Made by a program: the position numbers and the translations under genes
Assembly: GCA_021234155.1 (NCBI GenBank)
Contig: JAJEKV010000041.1
Location: 4,330,829-4,394,828 of the forward strand
DNA length: 64,000 bases
Source: Isoetes taiwanensis
Lineage: Eukaryota > Streptophyta > Lycopodiopsida > Isoetales > Isoetaceae
Reading direction: 5' to 3'
Shown here: one piece after another, positions 32,597 through 43,279 of the stretch
Layout: each line of letters opens with the position of its first letter
Position numbering within the stretch: position 1 is the first letter of the stretch
The notes under the pieces: model-generated
The model's database searches: none
What the model was told of the DNA's origin: nothing
The model's input: only the letters and a program-made list of their open reading frames with translations

Positions 32597-33757
32597 ATGA
32601 ATATGACAGTATCGCATTGTACAGTCTGTAGTGATCAACTGGACGAAGAGCACAGCGGCACGATATACCTCGAAGCAATGGCGGAAAGCACCAGCCTTAG
32701 TCAACTGAAGAGAGCAGATGCGGCAAAAGCACCACCAAGTCAGCAGGACCTCAGAGATTTTCTAGCACAGATAAACAAGCAGCTGGAGACTAGGATACCC
32801 AGCATGGATGCACTCAACACGCTGACAGAATCAGTCAACCGTAATAAAGCAGCCATCGCCAGCATGGATGGGAGGATAGAGGGAGTGGAAAAGACGAGCG
32901 AGGAAGTGCAGCGCAGAATGAACGAGCTGGAGGAGGAGAGAGCCAAGATTCTGAATAGGTTAGTTGAATTAGAAAAAGGAAATGTTCAATTGAATGCATG
33001 GGAATCGTTTGATAAAATAAAGCCTCACATCATAGAGTATGAGGAACAGAATAGAATTAGGCATGACGTTAGGTTGATAGGGGTAGCAGAGAAACCTAAC
33101 GAGGATACGTACCGAGTGACTGCAGAAGTGATAGAGGTGGTCTTCAAAGAGCACCGGAGCATCATTGTCAAAGCCGTACGGTCGGGCCAATGGAGGGGGA
33201 GGGCGAGGCACATAAATTTGACGCTCAGGGACCGGTCAGCCAAGGAAAGATTGCTGCGCACGGGATCCAGGCTGAGGAACGGGATCAAGGTACAGGAAGC
33301 CCTAACAGTCATGCAACGGCAAGGGCTACACAGGGAGCTGGCCAAGGCCAGAAAACTGAACCAGGCAGGGGTACAGGCAGGGGTCAAGAATGGCAAGGTA
33401 TATCTGCACAAAAGAGTACGAGAATTGACAGGAACGGCGCAGGAGCGAAGTTGGGGAATACTGGAAATAGGGAGATCGACAGATGCAGAGAAGGAGAATA
33501 TAAACCCAATGGGGGTCCTGACACAGGGACACGAGAGCATGGCAATGGGGAGGGCAATAGCAGCACTAGCCCCCGACATGAACCAGTACAGAAGGGAAGA
33601 AAGAGGCGGAAAAGAGGACGGCATAGACCGAACAACGCAAGCCGGGAACATAGATCCAACCCCAACCATGAAGACAAGGGGGAGGCCGAGAAGAATGGGA
33701 AATGGAGCAGAACACACGGAGACCCCAAGAGAGCAATCTCGGGGGAAGAAACGCTGA
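32597..33757 (+). CDS. LINE ORF1 protein (L1 ORF1-like)
   Basis: 386 aa. It should bind the LINE RNA as a chaperone. Residues about 35-140 form a long heptad-rich coiled coil (ESVNRNKAAIASMDGRIEGV, RRMNELEEERAKILNRLVEL). Residues about 150-280 resemble the RRM-like and C-terminal domains of L1 ORF1p (IRHDVRLIGVAEKPNED, then RARHINLTLRDRSAKERLL, and later VKNGKVYLHKRVREL). The C-terminal tail is basic and Gly-rich. It overlaps the frame that opens into ORF2, so ORF2 is likely reached by reinitiation or frameshift. The ORF is uninterrupted, so this copy is fairly young. Confidence 0.75.
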   Translation: MNMTVSHCTVCSDQLDEEHSGTIYLEAMAESTSLSQLKRADAAKAPPSQQDLRDFLAQINKQLETRIPSMDALNTLTESVNRNKAAIASMDGRIEGVEKTSEEVQRRMNELEEERAKILNRLVELEKGNVQLNAWESFDKIKPHIIEYEEQNRIRHDVRLIGVAEKPNEDTYRVTAEVIEVVFKEHRSIIVKAVRSGQWRGRARHINLTLRDRSAKERLLRTGSRLRNGIKVQEALTVMQRQGLHRELAKARKLNQAGVQAGVKNGKVYLHKRVRELTGTAQERSWGILEIGRSTDAEKENINPMGVLTQGHESMAMGRAIAALAPDMNQYRREERGGKEDGIDRTTQAGNIDPTPTMKTRGRPRRMGNGAEHTETPREQSRGKKR

Positions 33758-36700
33758 AGATATGGTATTGGAACTGTACTGGGTACCCCTGGGATGACGG
33801 GGAGAGGTTGGAAGGAGCACACAGTTGTGATATAATATGCCTGGTGGAGACATGGGAACACAACATAAAACGGCTGCCAGAAGAGGAAGGGTTCCAGCTA
33901 TTCACATGCTGGAAGGACAAGGAGTTCAAGAGTGGGAGAGGGAGTGCAGGATTAGCCTGCTATGTAAAAGAAAATGTAGTAAACAATGCATGTATTTTGC
34001 AATCAGATGTCAATAAGAGATACATGATTTTGAATATACAGCTACAAAACAAAATGGAGCTAATTCTGATTTTAGCATACTACCCACCAAGCAGTGATAA
34101 GCTAGAGCTGTTAGAATTGGGGGAGACTATGATGAAATGGAAGGAACAAGGATCAATGATATTAATGGGTGATCTAAACGCCAGAACGGGGCAGGAACAG
34201 GCACAAATCGTGAGCATGGGAAGTACAAACGGGCAATGGACGAGCACGACAAGATCAGAGGAATGGAACAGACATACAGAAGACAGAGCAGAAGTCAATG
34301 CCAGAGGAGAGCTACTACTCGAGATATGCTCGACCACAGGGGGCATTATAGCTAATGGAGTACAGAGGTGGGAAGGGTCAGGAAAGTACACAAGTCAAAA
34401 TGCACACGGGAGAAGTATAGTGGATTATGTGATAATGAATGACACAGCAGCAGAGATAATATCAGAATTCAAACTATTAGAATGGCCGATCGGGAAAAGG
34501 GAGAGCCACAGACCTATACAGCTGACACTTACAGGGAATGAACACACCTCGAGTGACAGACATCAAGAGACAGAGGAGGTCAACGGGAAACTGAAAATAC
34601 AGTTTCAAGAGAAGCGGGTGGATATATTTGTACAGTATAACAAAGAAGAGATGGGAAAATGGAACTGGGGGGCACATAGGGCAGACGAAAATGGGGACAG
34701 GCTTAACGATATAACAGTGAAGGTAGCAACGGAGGTGTTCAGAAAGAGAAGAAGAAAAAGAGGGAAGGACGCATTCAAGGCCTCGAATTGGTACGACGAT
34801 GAGTCTAGAGAACAAAAAAGGAAGGTCAGAGAGCATAGAGGGAGAGAGACATATCAATCCGAAAGAATGGTGTATTTGAAGATGCTGAAGGCGAAGAGAA
34901 ACAAAAACTTGGTACAGCACCAATGGGGACTGGTTCTGAAGAAGAAACCCCGGAATTTCTGGAAAGGATTTAAAGGGAAAGGGAAAGGGAATCAGAAGAA
35001 GGATAGCACGCAAGACGATATTGGGGCAGACGGGTGGGAGAGATACCTGGAAAAACTGTATAAGACCGGAGCATCTCCAGCACCAATACCAGAGCTGCAA
35101 GAGATGGACAAACCGTGTTTTAGCACACAGGAAGTGATGATAGCACTAAACAAAATGGCCAATAACAAAGCCCCAGACCTATATGGATTAACGGTGGAGT
35201 TGTTAAAATGTCCAGACACAACGTTAGGAAAACAGGTGACAGATATATTCAACGGCATCATACACACAGGACTTCCATCCAGATGGGCGTATAACAGGGT
35301 GATACCCCTACACAAGGGAGGGAGTAGACAGGAACCTGGAAATTATAGAACCATAATGGTGAGTTCTATTTTTGTAAAATGGTTTGAAAAAGTTTTAGAC
35401 AATAAGCTGAAGCAGTGGGCAGAGGTAGGGAATCGGAGAGCACAGGGGCAGGCAGGGTTCAGGCCGGAACACTCAACTATGGATCACCTAGTGACCCTCA
35501 GGATACTGGTAGAACAAAATAGAAACCAGGGAAAGAAAGTAATATGCTGCTTTATGGACTTTAAGAAAGCTTTTGACACAGTACCGAGGGAAAAACTAAT
35601 ACAAAAGCTTATAGATATGCAAGCACCAAAAGATATGGTAGGGGCAATTGCAAGATTGTATTATAATGTATATGCAAAAAATGGAAGAAGAAGGGAAAGC
35701 AATAGATTGCGACACAGGGGTCAAGCAGGGATGCCCACTATCCGCCACGCTGTTCGAGATATACATAGATGCATTACAAGATTTCATAACAGAACAGCAA
35801 GGGGACAGAGACACTCCCACACTAGGGGACACCAAAGTACCTATTATGTTATATGCAGATGACCTGAGCATGATGGCCACAAAGAACAAGGGAATGCACA
35901 AAGTTATTCTTTGCTCACTGGAAAGCTTCTCGCGAACGCATTGTGGTTGACAGTTAATCTCGCGAAAACCAAAATCGTCTTCTTCGGTCACAATACTAGA
36001 CATAAACCGTTCAGATATTTGGGAACAGAGTTAGAAGAATCAATAGAATACAGATATCTGGGATACGACACACATGGCAAAGGGAAATGGGCTAAAGGGG
36101 CAGATACAAGATTCCAAACAGCCATTGGGAGTTACTACAATATGAAAAATTTCTGCAATAAAAGCAGAATAATAAACTGGGAGATCAAATGCTATCTGTT
36201 CAGCGCAGTGGTCGCAACCACGCAGCTATATGGGGTAGAGGCATGGGGACCGGGGCTAACAGAAAGAAAATGGGAGAAACAGAAGGGAATATTCAGGCAA
36301 TGGCACAAACAGGAATTCAAATTGAGAACGAACACACCGCAAACAACCATAGTGTATGAGACAGGGCAGAAACCAATGGAGGTAAGAGCGTGAGAAAAGA
36401 CCATCAGATATCTCATAAGAAACAATGCAGGCGGGAAACCGAGTAAGTTAACGAATATTGCGATCAGTGAATCAGCGAAAACCCATATAACCGAGGGCAA
36501 CGGATGGTTTAGGGATGTGGCAATGTGGACAAGAAAAATGGGGATGAATCTGAGCGATCTGATAAGTGAAGGGGAATGGAATGATGAATGGACAAACAAA
36601 GCTACGCAAGCTTGGCTGCAGAAACACACAGGACCCAAGACAATTTGGCTTCTAACTGTATTTAACCCAGAACAACAGATAGGACAGCAGATATATCAGG

Positions 36701-37035
36701 GTAATCTGCTAGGGAAGACCAGGAGGGATATCCTGGCAAGATTTAGAATGGGAAGCCACGACCTAAGAATTGAAAAGGACAGATGGCGGAGAATTGAGAA
36801 AGATGACCGGATATGCAGAATCTGTGACAGAGGGGAAGTGGAAGATGAAAATCATATGCTAAATGAATGCCCAATATATGAAGGCATTAGGAACAAGTAC
36901 AGAAACATAAGATGGGGCCAACCCGTACACACCATGATGGCAAGGACGGAAACAATGAGGGAACTGGCAGACGCAATACGGGAAATGACGGCAAAGCACT
37001 GGGAAGTACATAAAGAAAAAGGGCTTCTGTTATGA
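33750..37035 (+). pseudogene. LINE ORF2: endonuclease, reverse transcriptase, zinc knuckle
   Basis: Nicks target DNA and reverse-transcribes from the nick. The open frame runs to 35,862; the upstream extension (from 33,190) overlaps ORF1 in another frame and is probably not translated. APE endonuclease: KIWYWNCTGYPWDD, CLVETWEHN, MILMGDLNARTG, GRSIVDYVIMN. RT: NNKAPDLYGLTVELL, FVKWFEKVL, GQAGFRPEHSTMDHL, CCFMDFKKAFDTV, then in the next frame GVKQGCPLSATLFEIY and MLYADDLSMMA (active-site YADD, about 35,848). The C-terminal part has CRICDRGEVEDENHMLNEC, a CCHC-type knuckle (36,800-36,870). Frame changes near 35,680 and 35,930 and a TGA at 36,391. Confidence 0.9.
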
Positions 37036-37180
37036 ACCGCCTGAGAGGCGCGCCATACATGCCCAGAAATGCTCAGCTCAAAGCTGATTGATAACGACGC
37101 AGAGATGTGCTAGTAGTGCCCACCAGGGAGCTCGCCCATGCTACACAAGTCCACGGGCCTCAGGGCACAAGGGACAATAA
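37036..37180 (+). other. LINE 3' untranslated region
   Basis: Contains GGGAGCTCGCCCATGCTACA and CCTCAGGGCACAAGGGACAATAA just before the tail. The same phrases occur on the minus strand at about 63,360-63,430, next to a different tail. Confidence 0.8.
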
Positions 37181-37181
37181 T

Positions 37182-37347
<166 letters not shown>

Positions 37348-37352
37348 GTTCG

Positions 37353-37908
37353 ATTCCACTTGAACAATATTCAATATGATGTGGGGTTACAGTTCTCTGA
37401 GGAGAATCGCCTCCATCCATTCACAAGTAAGCATTCTTTTGTTTTCCCTTGGATCTTTGTTCTTTGTCATGTATGATTCTAGCTACAAGGTCAATGCAGA
37501 GACTGTGGAGAAGGAGGGGTTCAAACATACCGTCAGGCCTCTGAATCGGGATGCTAATAGGCCAACCCACGGTTCCATGCTAGCTGACCTAAAGAGGTGC
37601 ATGATCTAGGCCAAGTCATTGAAGAGGTTGTTGGCAATGGACTTGTGGGAGGGCAACAACCTGCACAGCTGTTTTGAGGAATTTATCTTTGTAGACGTTC
37701 CGATCAAAAGGGCTTGATTACTAAGCTGTTAGAGGAGTTCTCGCCATACTTATGCGAGAACCTTGATCATCTGCTATGGACACAACCAACTTCAGTCCCA
37801 GATTTCACAGTCGAGAGCATCAAAGCAGAAGGCATGTCCACATTCATTGAAATAGATGCAGATGCCTTTGCAAATAATTTTAGAATCGTGGCTTCATCCT
37901 TTTTGTAA
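37353..37908 (+). pseudogene. fragment of an unknown gene, damaged copy
   Basis: Nearly identical to 49,561-50,073 but with a stop in place of Leu (ATCTAGGCC for ATCCTGGCC at 37,606) and a frameshift near 37,680. It encodes pieces such as GFKHTVRPLNRDANRPTHGS and LLEEFSPYLCENLDHLLW. Product not recognised. Confidence 0.55.
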
Positions 37909-38154
37909 CCAACATTGGCCTTTTAGAAATGGTCGAAGAAAACTAATTTTAATTATTCCAAGAGTGATGCCACCAACTTTCTTTATCTTTGCTCCCCCTT
38001 CCACCCTACCCAAACCTTTGCCCCAAGCCTACCCTTCTCTAGTCCCCCCCGCCGTTTTTGCTGTATTAAAATTCTTTAAAGTGCCAAGCATTGATTTATA
38101 AGAGCACTCAATATAATAATCCAATATAATAATCCAAGACATATTATGTCCATA
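37909..38154. other. unassigned DNA left of a Helitron
   Basis: After CTTTGCAAATAATTTTAG this differs from the copy at 50,074 on. C-rich stretch at 37,990-38,050. No gene seen. Confidence 0.35.
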
Positions 38155-38210
38155 TCCTATATTATAAAACCGTGGGTCTGTGCGCCTGATCGACGGCCGA
38201 GATCGCGCTA

Positions 38211-38800
38211 ATGTCCCTGCCCCCTATCGACGTCCCAGATTTGTTCGTTTGTTCCTCCGTCACTATGGAGGATCCAGATTTGGCCACGTGGCAAAGAGAA
38301 AGGAGGCGTCGTTTCATGATTTTAACGTGGCATAGTTTGGGGTTTGCAAATTTAACTCGGGCCCATGCTTCCGTTCCTCTATTTTGTTACAGGGAGGAGA
38401 CAGAGCAGCAGAGAAGCCACGTCTTTTAGCCGCCTTACAAGGGTCCGGCCAATGGATCCACCTTGACTCCTCGGATTAGTCGTTAGATATTATAGCGAAA
38501 TGTTGGCTTCAGATCCAAATTTTCTGTTGTCTTCGGCTCCCCTATCCTCATTTTCTATTAGTTTTTCAGGTTTCCTCACCAAACAATCCTCCAATTTGAT
38601 GTGATGCCACAGCATTGGCTGAGATCCACGACAGGTATTCATCTGTTTTGGAGATGGAAAAATCTGAGGAATGGCTAAAGGCGTTAAAAAAAAAGCTGAG
38701 TTTTAGCCCAGAAAATCAAAATAGCGTTGAAGAATCGAGCAACCCATTTCAAGATTGGAAGCAATATTTAGACATGCCATCTGGACATGGATGTTGAAAA
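38211..38800 (+). other. possible captured gene pieces in the Helitron
   Basis: Weak plus frames (38,211-38,429; 38,615-38,797, the latter with WLKALKKKLSFSPENQNSVEESS) read as coding-like but match nothing I recognise. Typical of Helitron cargo; could be non-coding. Confidence 0.3.
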
Positions 38801-38854
38801 TATGTCTGAAGTTGCATGGTTTAGCACAATCGCAAGTAAAGCATATGACCTAAA

Positions 38855-38859
38855 GTTAT
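38855..38859. repeat. target-site duplication of the copia element (GTTAT)
   Basis: GTTAT before the 5' LTR; same five bases at 43,275-43,279 after the 3' LTR. Confidence 0.92.
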
Positions 38860-39212
38860 TGTTGAATACACTTGGCACAAAATAAAATGTTCAGCCTGTA
38901 CACACGTGGCAGTGAAGGGCAATGACAAGTGAAGGTCTGGATGTGCAGATCGAGATGGGCTAATTGCAGAAAAAGGAAAGGTCGAAAAGGTTTTAAGGCG
39001 CGGGGAGAAACAAACGGGGAAGAAGCGTGGCAGAGCGTACGGATTGATCCGGAAGGTGCATCGCTGGTCTCGGCAGGAGAGCGGTGAGGTCGTGGTTCCC
39101 GGAAGAAGATTTGGCAGCGTTTTACCGGATAAGCTTGGGCTGTCGGGGTTGGGTTACCGCAGTAGACTCATCGAGGTACCGCAATCTTAATATTTGTATT
39201 CTATTTCCATCG
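38860..39212 (+). repeat. copia 5' LTR
   Basis: Starts TGTTGAATACACTTGGCAC and ends CTATTTCCATCG (the 3' LTR ends CCATCA). About 353 bp. Differs from the 3' LTR mainly by one- or two-base indels next to C/G. Confidence 0.93.
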
Positions 39213-39213
39213 C

Positions 39214-39225
39214 TGGTATCGAGCC
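39214..39225 (+). other. copia primer-binding site
   Basis: TGGTATCGAGCC just after the LTR, which matches the common initiator-tRNA-Met site TGGTATCAGAGC with one A missing. Confidence 0.75.
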
Positions 39226-39839
39226 ACAATCGATCCCCGGCCTCTGTAAGTCGGTTTTGAAAGCACTTATGCAAGGGAAAGAACCGTCTCGATGCGAATT
39301 GGCCGAGGTCGGAATTGCTCGATGAGTTAATCAGAGTCTGCGGTCTGGCAGGGAGGATTTATCATCTAGCATCCGCCGCATGATTCGCACGCATTTAAGA
39401 TTTGCTCTGAGTTTTGCACAGGGGAAGAATATCTGCCGTGAACCGCAGAGCCGGAGTTTGTTGTGTGCATTCTAGGAGGTGGCTTATAGACACAAAGGTA
39501 ACAAGCGCTTTTCATCATGGCAAGCGCACAAGGTATATTGTTGCAAAGGTCGAGGGAAAATAGGTGGAGACGGATCGTGAAGGTCGATGTTTGAATACAA
39601 GAAAAGGGAGATAGCACTTGAAAGCGAAATTAACAACCGTGGAGCAGCTTGGTCTTACACAAAGGAGTAAGAATGTATTGACCCTAGATTGTGGAGCCGA
39701 GGTTATCAAGTGAATTCATGCGAGATGTTACGGGGTTTTCGTAAAGGTGAGAGGCCCGAGTAGTTCAAATGGGGAATGGAATACTTGAGGAAGTCTCCGA
39801 CGAGGAAATCTTGAATTATTAAGGGAAGGTAAGCCCGTT
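39226..39839 (+). pseudogene. copia gag region, heavily frame-broken
   Basis: No open frame survives, but position between the primer site and the protease/pre-integrase region marks it as gag. Around 39,670-39,720 the frame pieces resemble the protease active-site area (DCGA). No zinc knuckle can be read with confidence. Confidence 0.5.
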
Positions 39840-42800
39840 GTCAATGTGCCAAATGCATTGTATGTACCAGGTATGTTCTTTAATTTATTATCAGTAGCAA
39901 ATCTAGTAGACGATGGTTTTGAGTTGAGATTTCACAAGACTGGTTGCAGATTTATAAAAGAGGGTGTGAAAACATTTGAGGCTCAAAGAAACGGAAATTT
40001 ATTTGAGTTGAACGTAAATGCTATTAACAAAGTTTCAGTAGTAGACGATATACATACTTGGCATTTGAGAATGGCGCATGTAAATTATAACAAAGATTAA
40101 AATTGCAAGAAAGCATAACTTGTTAGATGGATTGACATTTGGTAAAGAAGAGCATGGAATATGTGAATCTTGCATGCTAGGCAAGCAGGCTAGACTTCCC
40201 TTCAAAAATAAAGGACGGCGAGCATCTAAGCTGCTTGAGTTGGTGCATTCTGATGTATGTGGACCTATGCAAGTACAGAGTCTTGGAGGCAAGTTTTATT
40301 TTGCTACATTTATAGATGATTTCAGTAGACGCACAAAGTGTTATTATCTGCTCGAAAGATCAAGTATTCAATGCTTTCCAGCCTTTATGTCGCAGAGGTG
40401 GAACGTGAGACATCTTCACGTGTAAAATCATTGAGGTCGGATCTTGGTGGCGAATACAGAATGGGCGTGAATTTATAAGATTTTGTCGATCGCGTGGAAT
40501 TAAGAGGCAGTATACATGTCGTTATACACCTCAACAGAATGGTGTTTCAGAGCGTAAAAATCGCACCATTATGGATGCAGCCAGATGTATGTTGAAGCAT
40601 GCTGGATTACCCAATTACCTGTGGGGAGAAGCAAGAGCGATCGCCGCTATATACGTAAACGAGTTGCCAACAAATGCTTTGAAGGGAGGTGTTCCCGAGG
40701 AAATATGGTCCGAAAAAGACACCGCTTGAACGATTGAAGATGTATGGGTGTCCGCCTATATGTTAGTTCCTAAGAGTCGCGTGGGAAGCCGGATGACGTA
40801 AGTATTCCGACCTTCTTAGTAGGGTATGATGAGGAAACTAATGGCTATAGGCTTTATGACCCAAGAATACACACAAAATACACGCGAAGCGTAGACGCTT
40901 GTATTTGATGAAACAATATTGTATAAGGATAGGAAGTGCCTAACGAAGCAAGAAGCAGCAGAATGGGTGCCGATAGAATTCTTTGAAGAGGATACAGAAA
41001 AGGAAAAGGAAAAGGAGGAAGTAGCGGAGCAGCCAAATCTGGCGATGGATGACTCAGATGTTGAACCGGATGAGGTGCATGAGATCGTAGAGGTCGATAG
41101 TGCACCGCATACACCGGAGATGGAGCACGAGGAGGTGCATGAGGCCTTTGAGGCCGATAGTGCACCGAGGAGCGTGCAAGGTGAGGTGCGTCAGGAGACG
41201 CAGGAAGAGGAAGGAAGAGGAGTAAGGGGGAGGTACACACGTCGTAAAGAGGTCGAGCGCCTCAGAGCAGAACTCCCCTTTGATACAGAACTATATGGCA
41301 GAACAAAGAGAGAGCCAAAGCCAAAGCTGATGTCGTGTGTTGTAGAGCCAAAAACAGTTGAGCAGGCGGTAACAGGGTCTGACGCAGCAAGATGGAAGGA
41401 AGCAATGGAAGGTGAATTGGACTCTTTTAAGCAAACAGGAACATATGAATTGGTGACTAGACCAAAAGACAAGAATGTAGTAGGAAGCAAATGGTTGTTT
41501 AAGATCAAAAGAAATGCTGATGGGTCGGTGGAAAGGTACAAGGCTCGGCTAGTTGCAAAGGGTTACACACAGGAAGCTGGTATCGATTACAAAGACACCT
41601 TTTCACCTATTGTGAAGCTCACAAGTGTAAGGATGCTGCTGGCACTTGCAGTTCAGAGAAACATGGACATAGAACACATGGACGTCAAGACTGCATTCCT
41701 AAATGGCGACTTGGAAGAGGAAATATACATGGAGCAGCCAGAAGGGTATGAAAAAGGCACTAATATGGTTTGCAGGCTAAAAAAGGCCATTTATGGATTA
41801 AGGCAAAAGTAAAGAAGGCAAAGGGTACTTGTGTATGAACAAGTTCTTGATATCGCTTGGCTTTATAAAGTCAAGACCAAGGCAATCTATACATGTGGAA
41901 AGAAGGAGACAAATGCCCGATTATGGCATTGTATGTAGATGATCGCGTCATTGCAAGCAATGACAGAGAGTGGATGGCCGATGCAAAATGCTATTAAAGA
42001 AACGCCCAAATGACGGATGCCTGAGAACTAAAAAGCCGCTAGGGATGGAAGTCCGAAGGAGTCGGGCTTAAGGGGAGGAGTCAGACTGACACGTGAGCAA
42101 AGATATCGTAAAGATGTTAAATAAATTTAGGATGCAAGATTGCAATCCCGCTAAAACCCCATTGGCGCCGTGTACAAGGATCAAAAGAGTGAGATGAGCC
42201 CCAAGACTGCATTAGAGATGAAAGAAATGAAGAAAAGGCCTTATCGCGAGCTAATCGGAAGCTCGCTTTATGCCGCAAATTGCACTAGGCCTGATATTGC
42301 ATATGCAAATAACTTGCCGAAAGCGGATATAATAATAATCCGTATACAACATTGGATAGCCGCCAAACGAAGTTTTGAGGTATTTGAAGGGGACGATCAT
42401 CATGGCATCCATTTTACACAAAGTGATGGACATGAACTAACAAAGTTATGCAGATGCTGATTGGGGAGGAGACATAGACGACGTAAAAATCCACATCGTG
42501 GCACGCGGTGCAAAATCGAAACACAAAGAATATCATGGGCATGTAAAAGCGTGAAATGCGTGGCCAAATCAAGTCTTTGAAGAGAATATGTGGCGCCTCT
42601 CCTTAGCGCTTCCGTAAATTGTATGGCTAAGAAGAATGCTCAAATAAATAGGTCATACGAAAAAGGAGCCAACCGTGCTTTTATGTGGACAATAAAAGTG
42701 GAGTGGCGATGTGCAAGAATCCCACATGCCATTCTAGAACCAAACATATTCGGATACATCATCATTTCATAAGGGATGAAGTAGAAAAAGGGGAAATAGA

Positions 42801-42880
42801 AGTAAGGCATATCTCGACACATGAGCAAAGAAAGCGCACATGCTCACAAAGGCATTGACGGAGACAAAGTTGAAATTAGC
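39840..42880 (+). pseudogene. copia pol: integrase, reverse transcriptase, RNase H
   Basis: GAG-pre-integrase: MPNALYVPGMFFNLLSVANL ... TWHLRMAHVN (39,846-40,100). Integrase: GICESCMLGKQARLPF, HSDVCGPMQV, FATFIDDFSRR (40,140-40,340), SLRSDLGGEYR, YTPQQNGVSERKNRT, then GLPNYLWGEA. Clean frame 40,919-41,812: acidic linker, then RT (WKEAMEGELDSFKQTGTYEL, GSKWLFKIKRNADGSVERYK, DIEHMDVKTAFLNGDLEEEI, CRLKKAIYGLRQ). Beyond, broken frames keep LYVDD (about 41,930), RPDIAYA (42,290) and ADWGGDIDD (42,455, RNase H). At least ten single-base frame changes. Not functional as read. Confidence 0.92.
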
Positions 42881-42911
42881 AAAGGAGCAAGTTGGCATTC
42901 GAATGTACAGC

Positions 42912-42921
42912 CGAGGGGAGA
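42912..42921 (+). other. copia polypurine tract
   Basis: GAGGGGAGA ends directly at the 3' LTR; primer for plus-strand synthesis. Confidence 0.75.
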
Positions 42922-43274
42922 TGTTGAATACACTTGGCACAAAATAAAATGTTCACCCGCATTACACGCGGCGAAGAAGGGCAATGACAAGTGAAGGTCC
43001 GATGTGCGATCGAGATGGGCTAATTGCGTAAAAAGGAAAGGTCGAAAAGGTTTTAAGGCGCAAGGTGAGAAACAAACGGGAAGAAGCGTGGACGTGAGCG
43101 ACGGATTGATCCGAAGGTGCATCGCCGGTCCGGCAGGAGAGCAGGAGGTCGTGGTTCCCGGAAGAAGATTTGGCAGCGGTTTTACCGGATAAGCTTGGGT
43201 CGTTTGGGGGTTGGGTTACTGCAGCCGACTCATCGAGGTACTGCAATCTTAATATTTGTATTCTATTTCCATCA
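42922..43274 (+). repeat. copia 3' LTR
   Basis: Starts TGTTGAATACACTTGGCAC, ends CTATTTCCATCA, followed by GTTAT. Confidence 0.95.
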
Positions 43275-43279
43275 GTTAT

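Larger units (their letters stand above)
38860..43274 (+). mobile_element. Ty1/copia LTR retrotransposon
   Basis: 4,415 bp, plus strand. LTRs 38,860-39,212 and 42,922-43,274, a 5-bp duplication GTTAT, a tRNA-iMet-like primer site after the 5' LTR, purine tract before the 3' LTR, and the copia order GAG-pre-integrase, integrase, RT, RNase H. Length and LTR size are normal. The pol part is broken by many single-base losses, yet one 297-codon stretch is clean. Confidence 0.95.

Noticed and set aside
33025-33929. Long minus-strand frames opposite the LINE ORFs
   Set aside because: They lack motifs and arise because the purine-rich coding strand gives a stop-poor complement.
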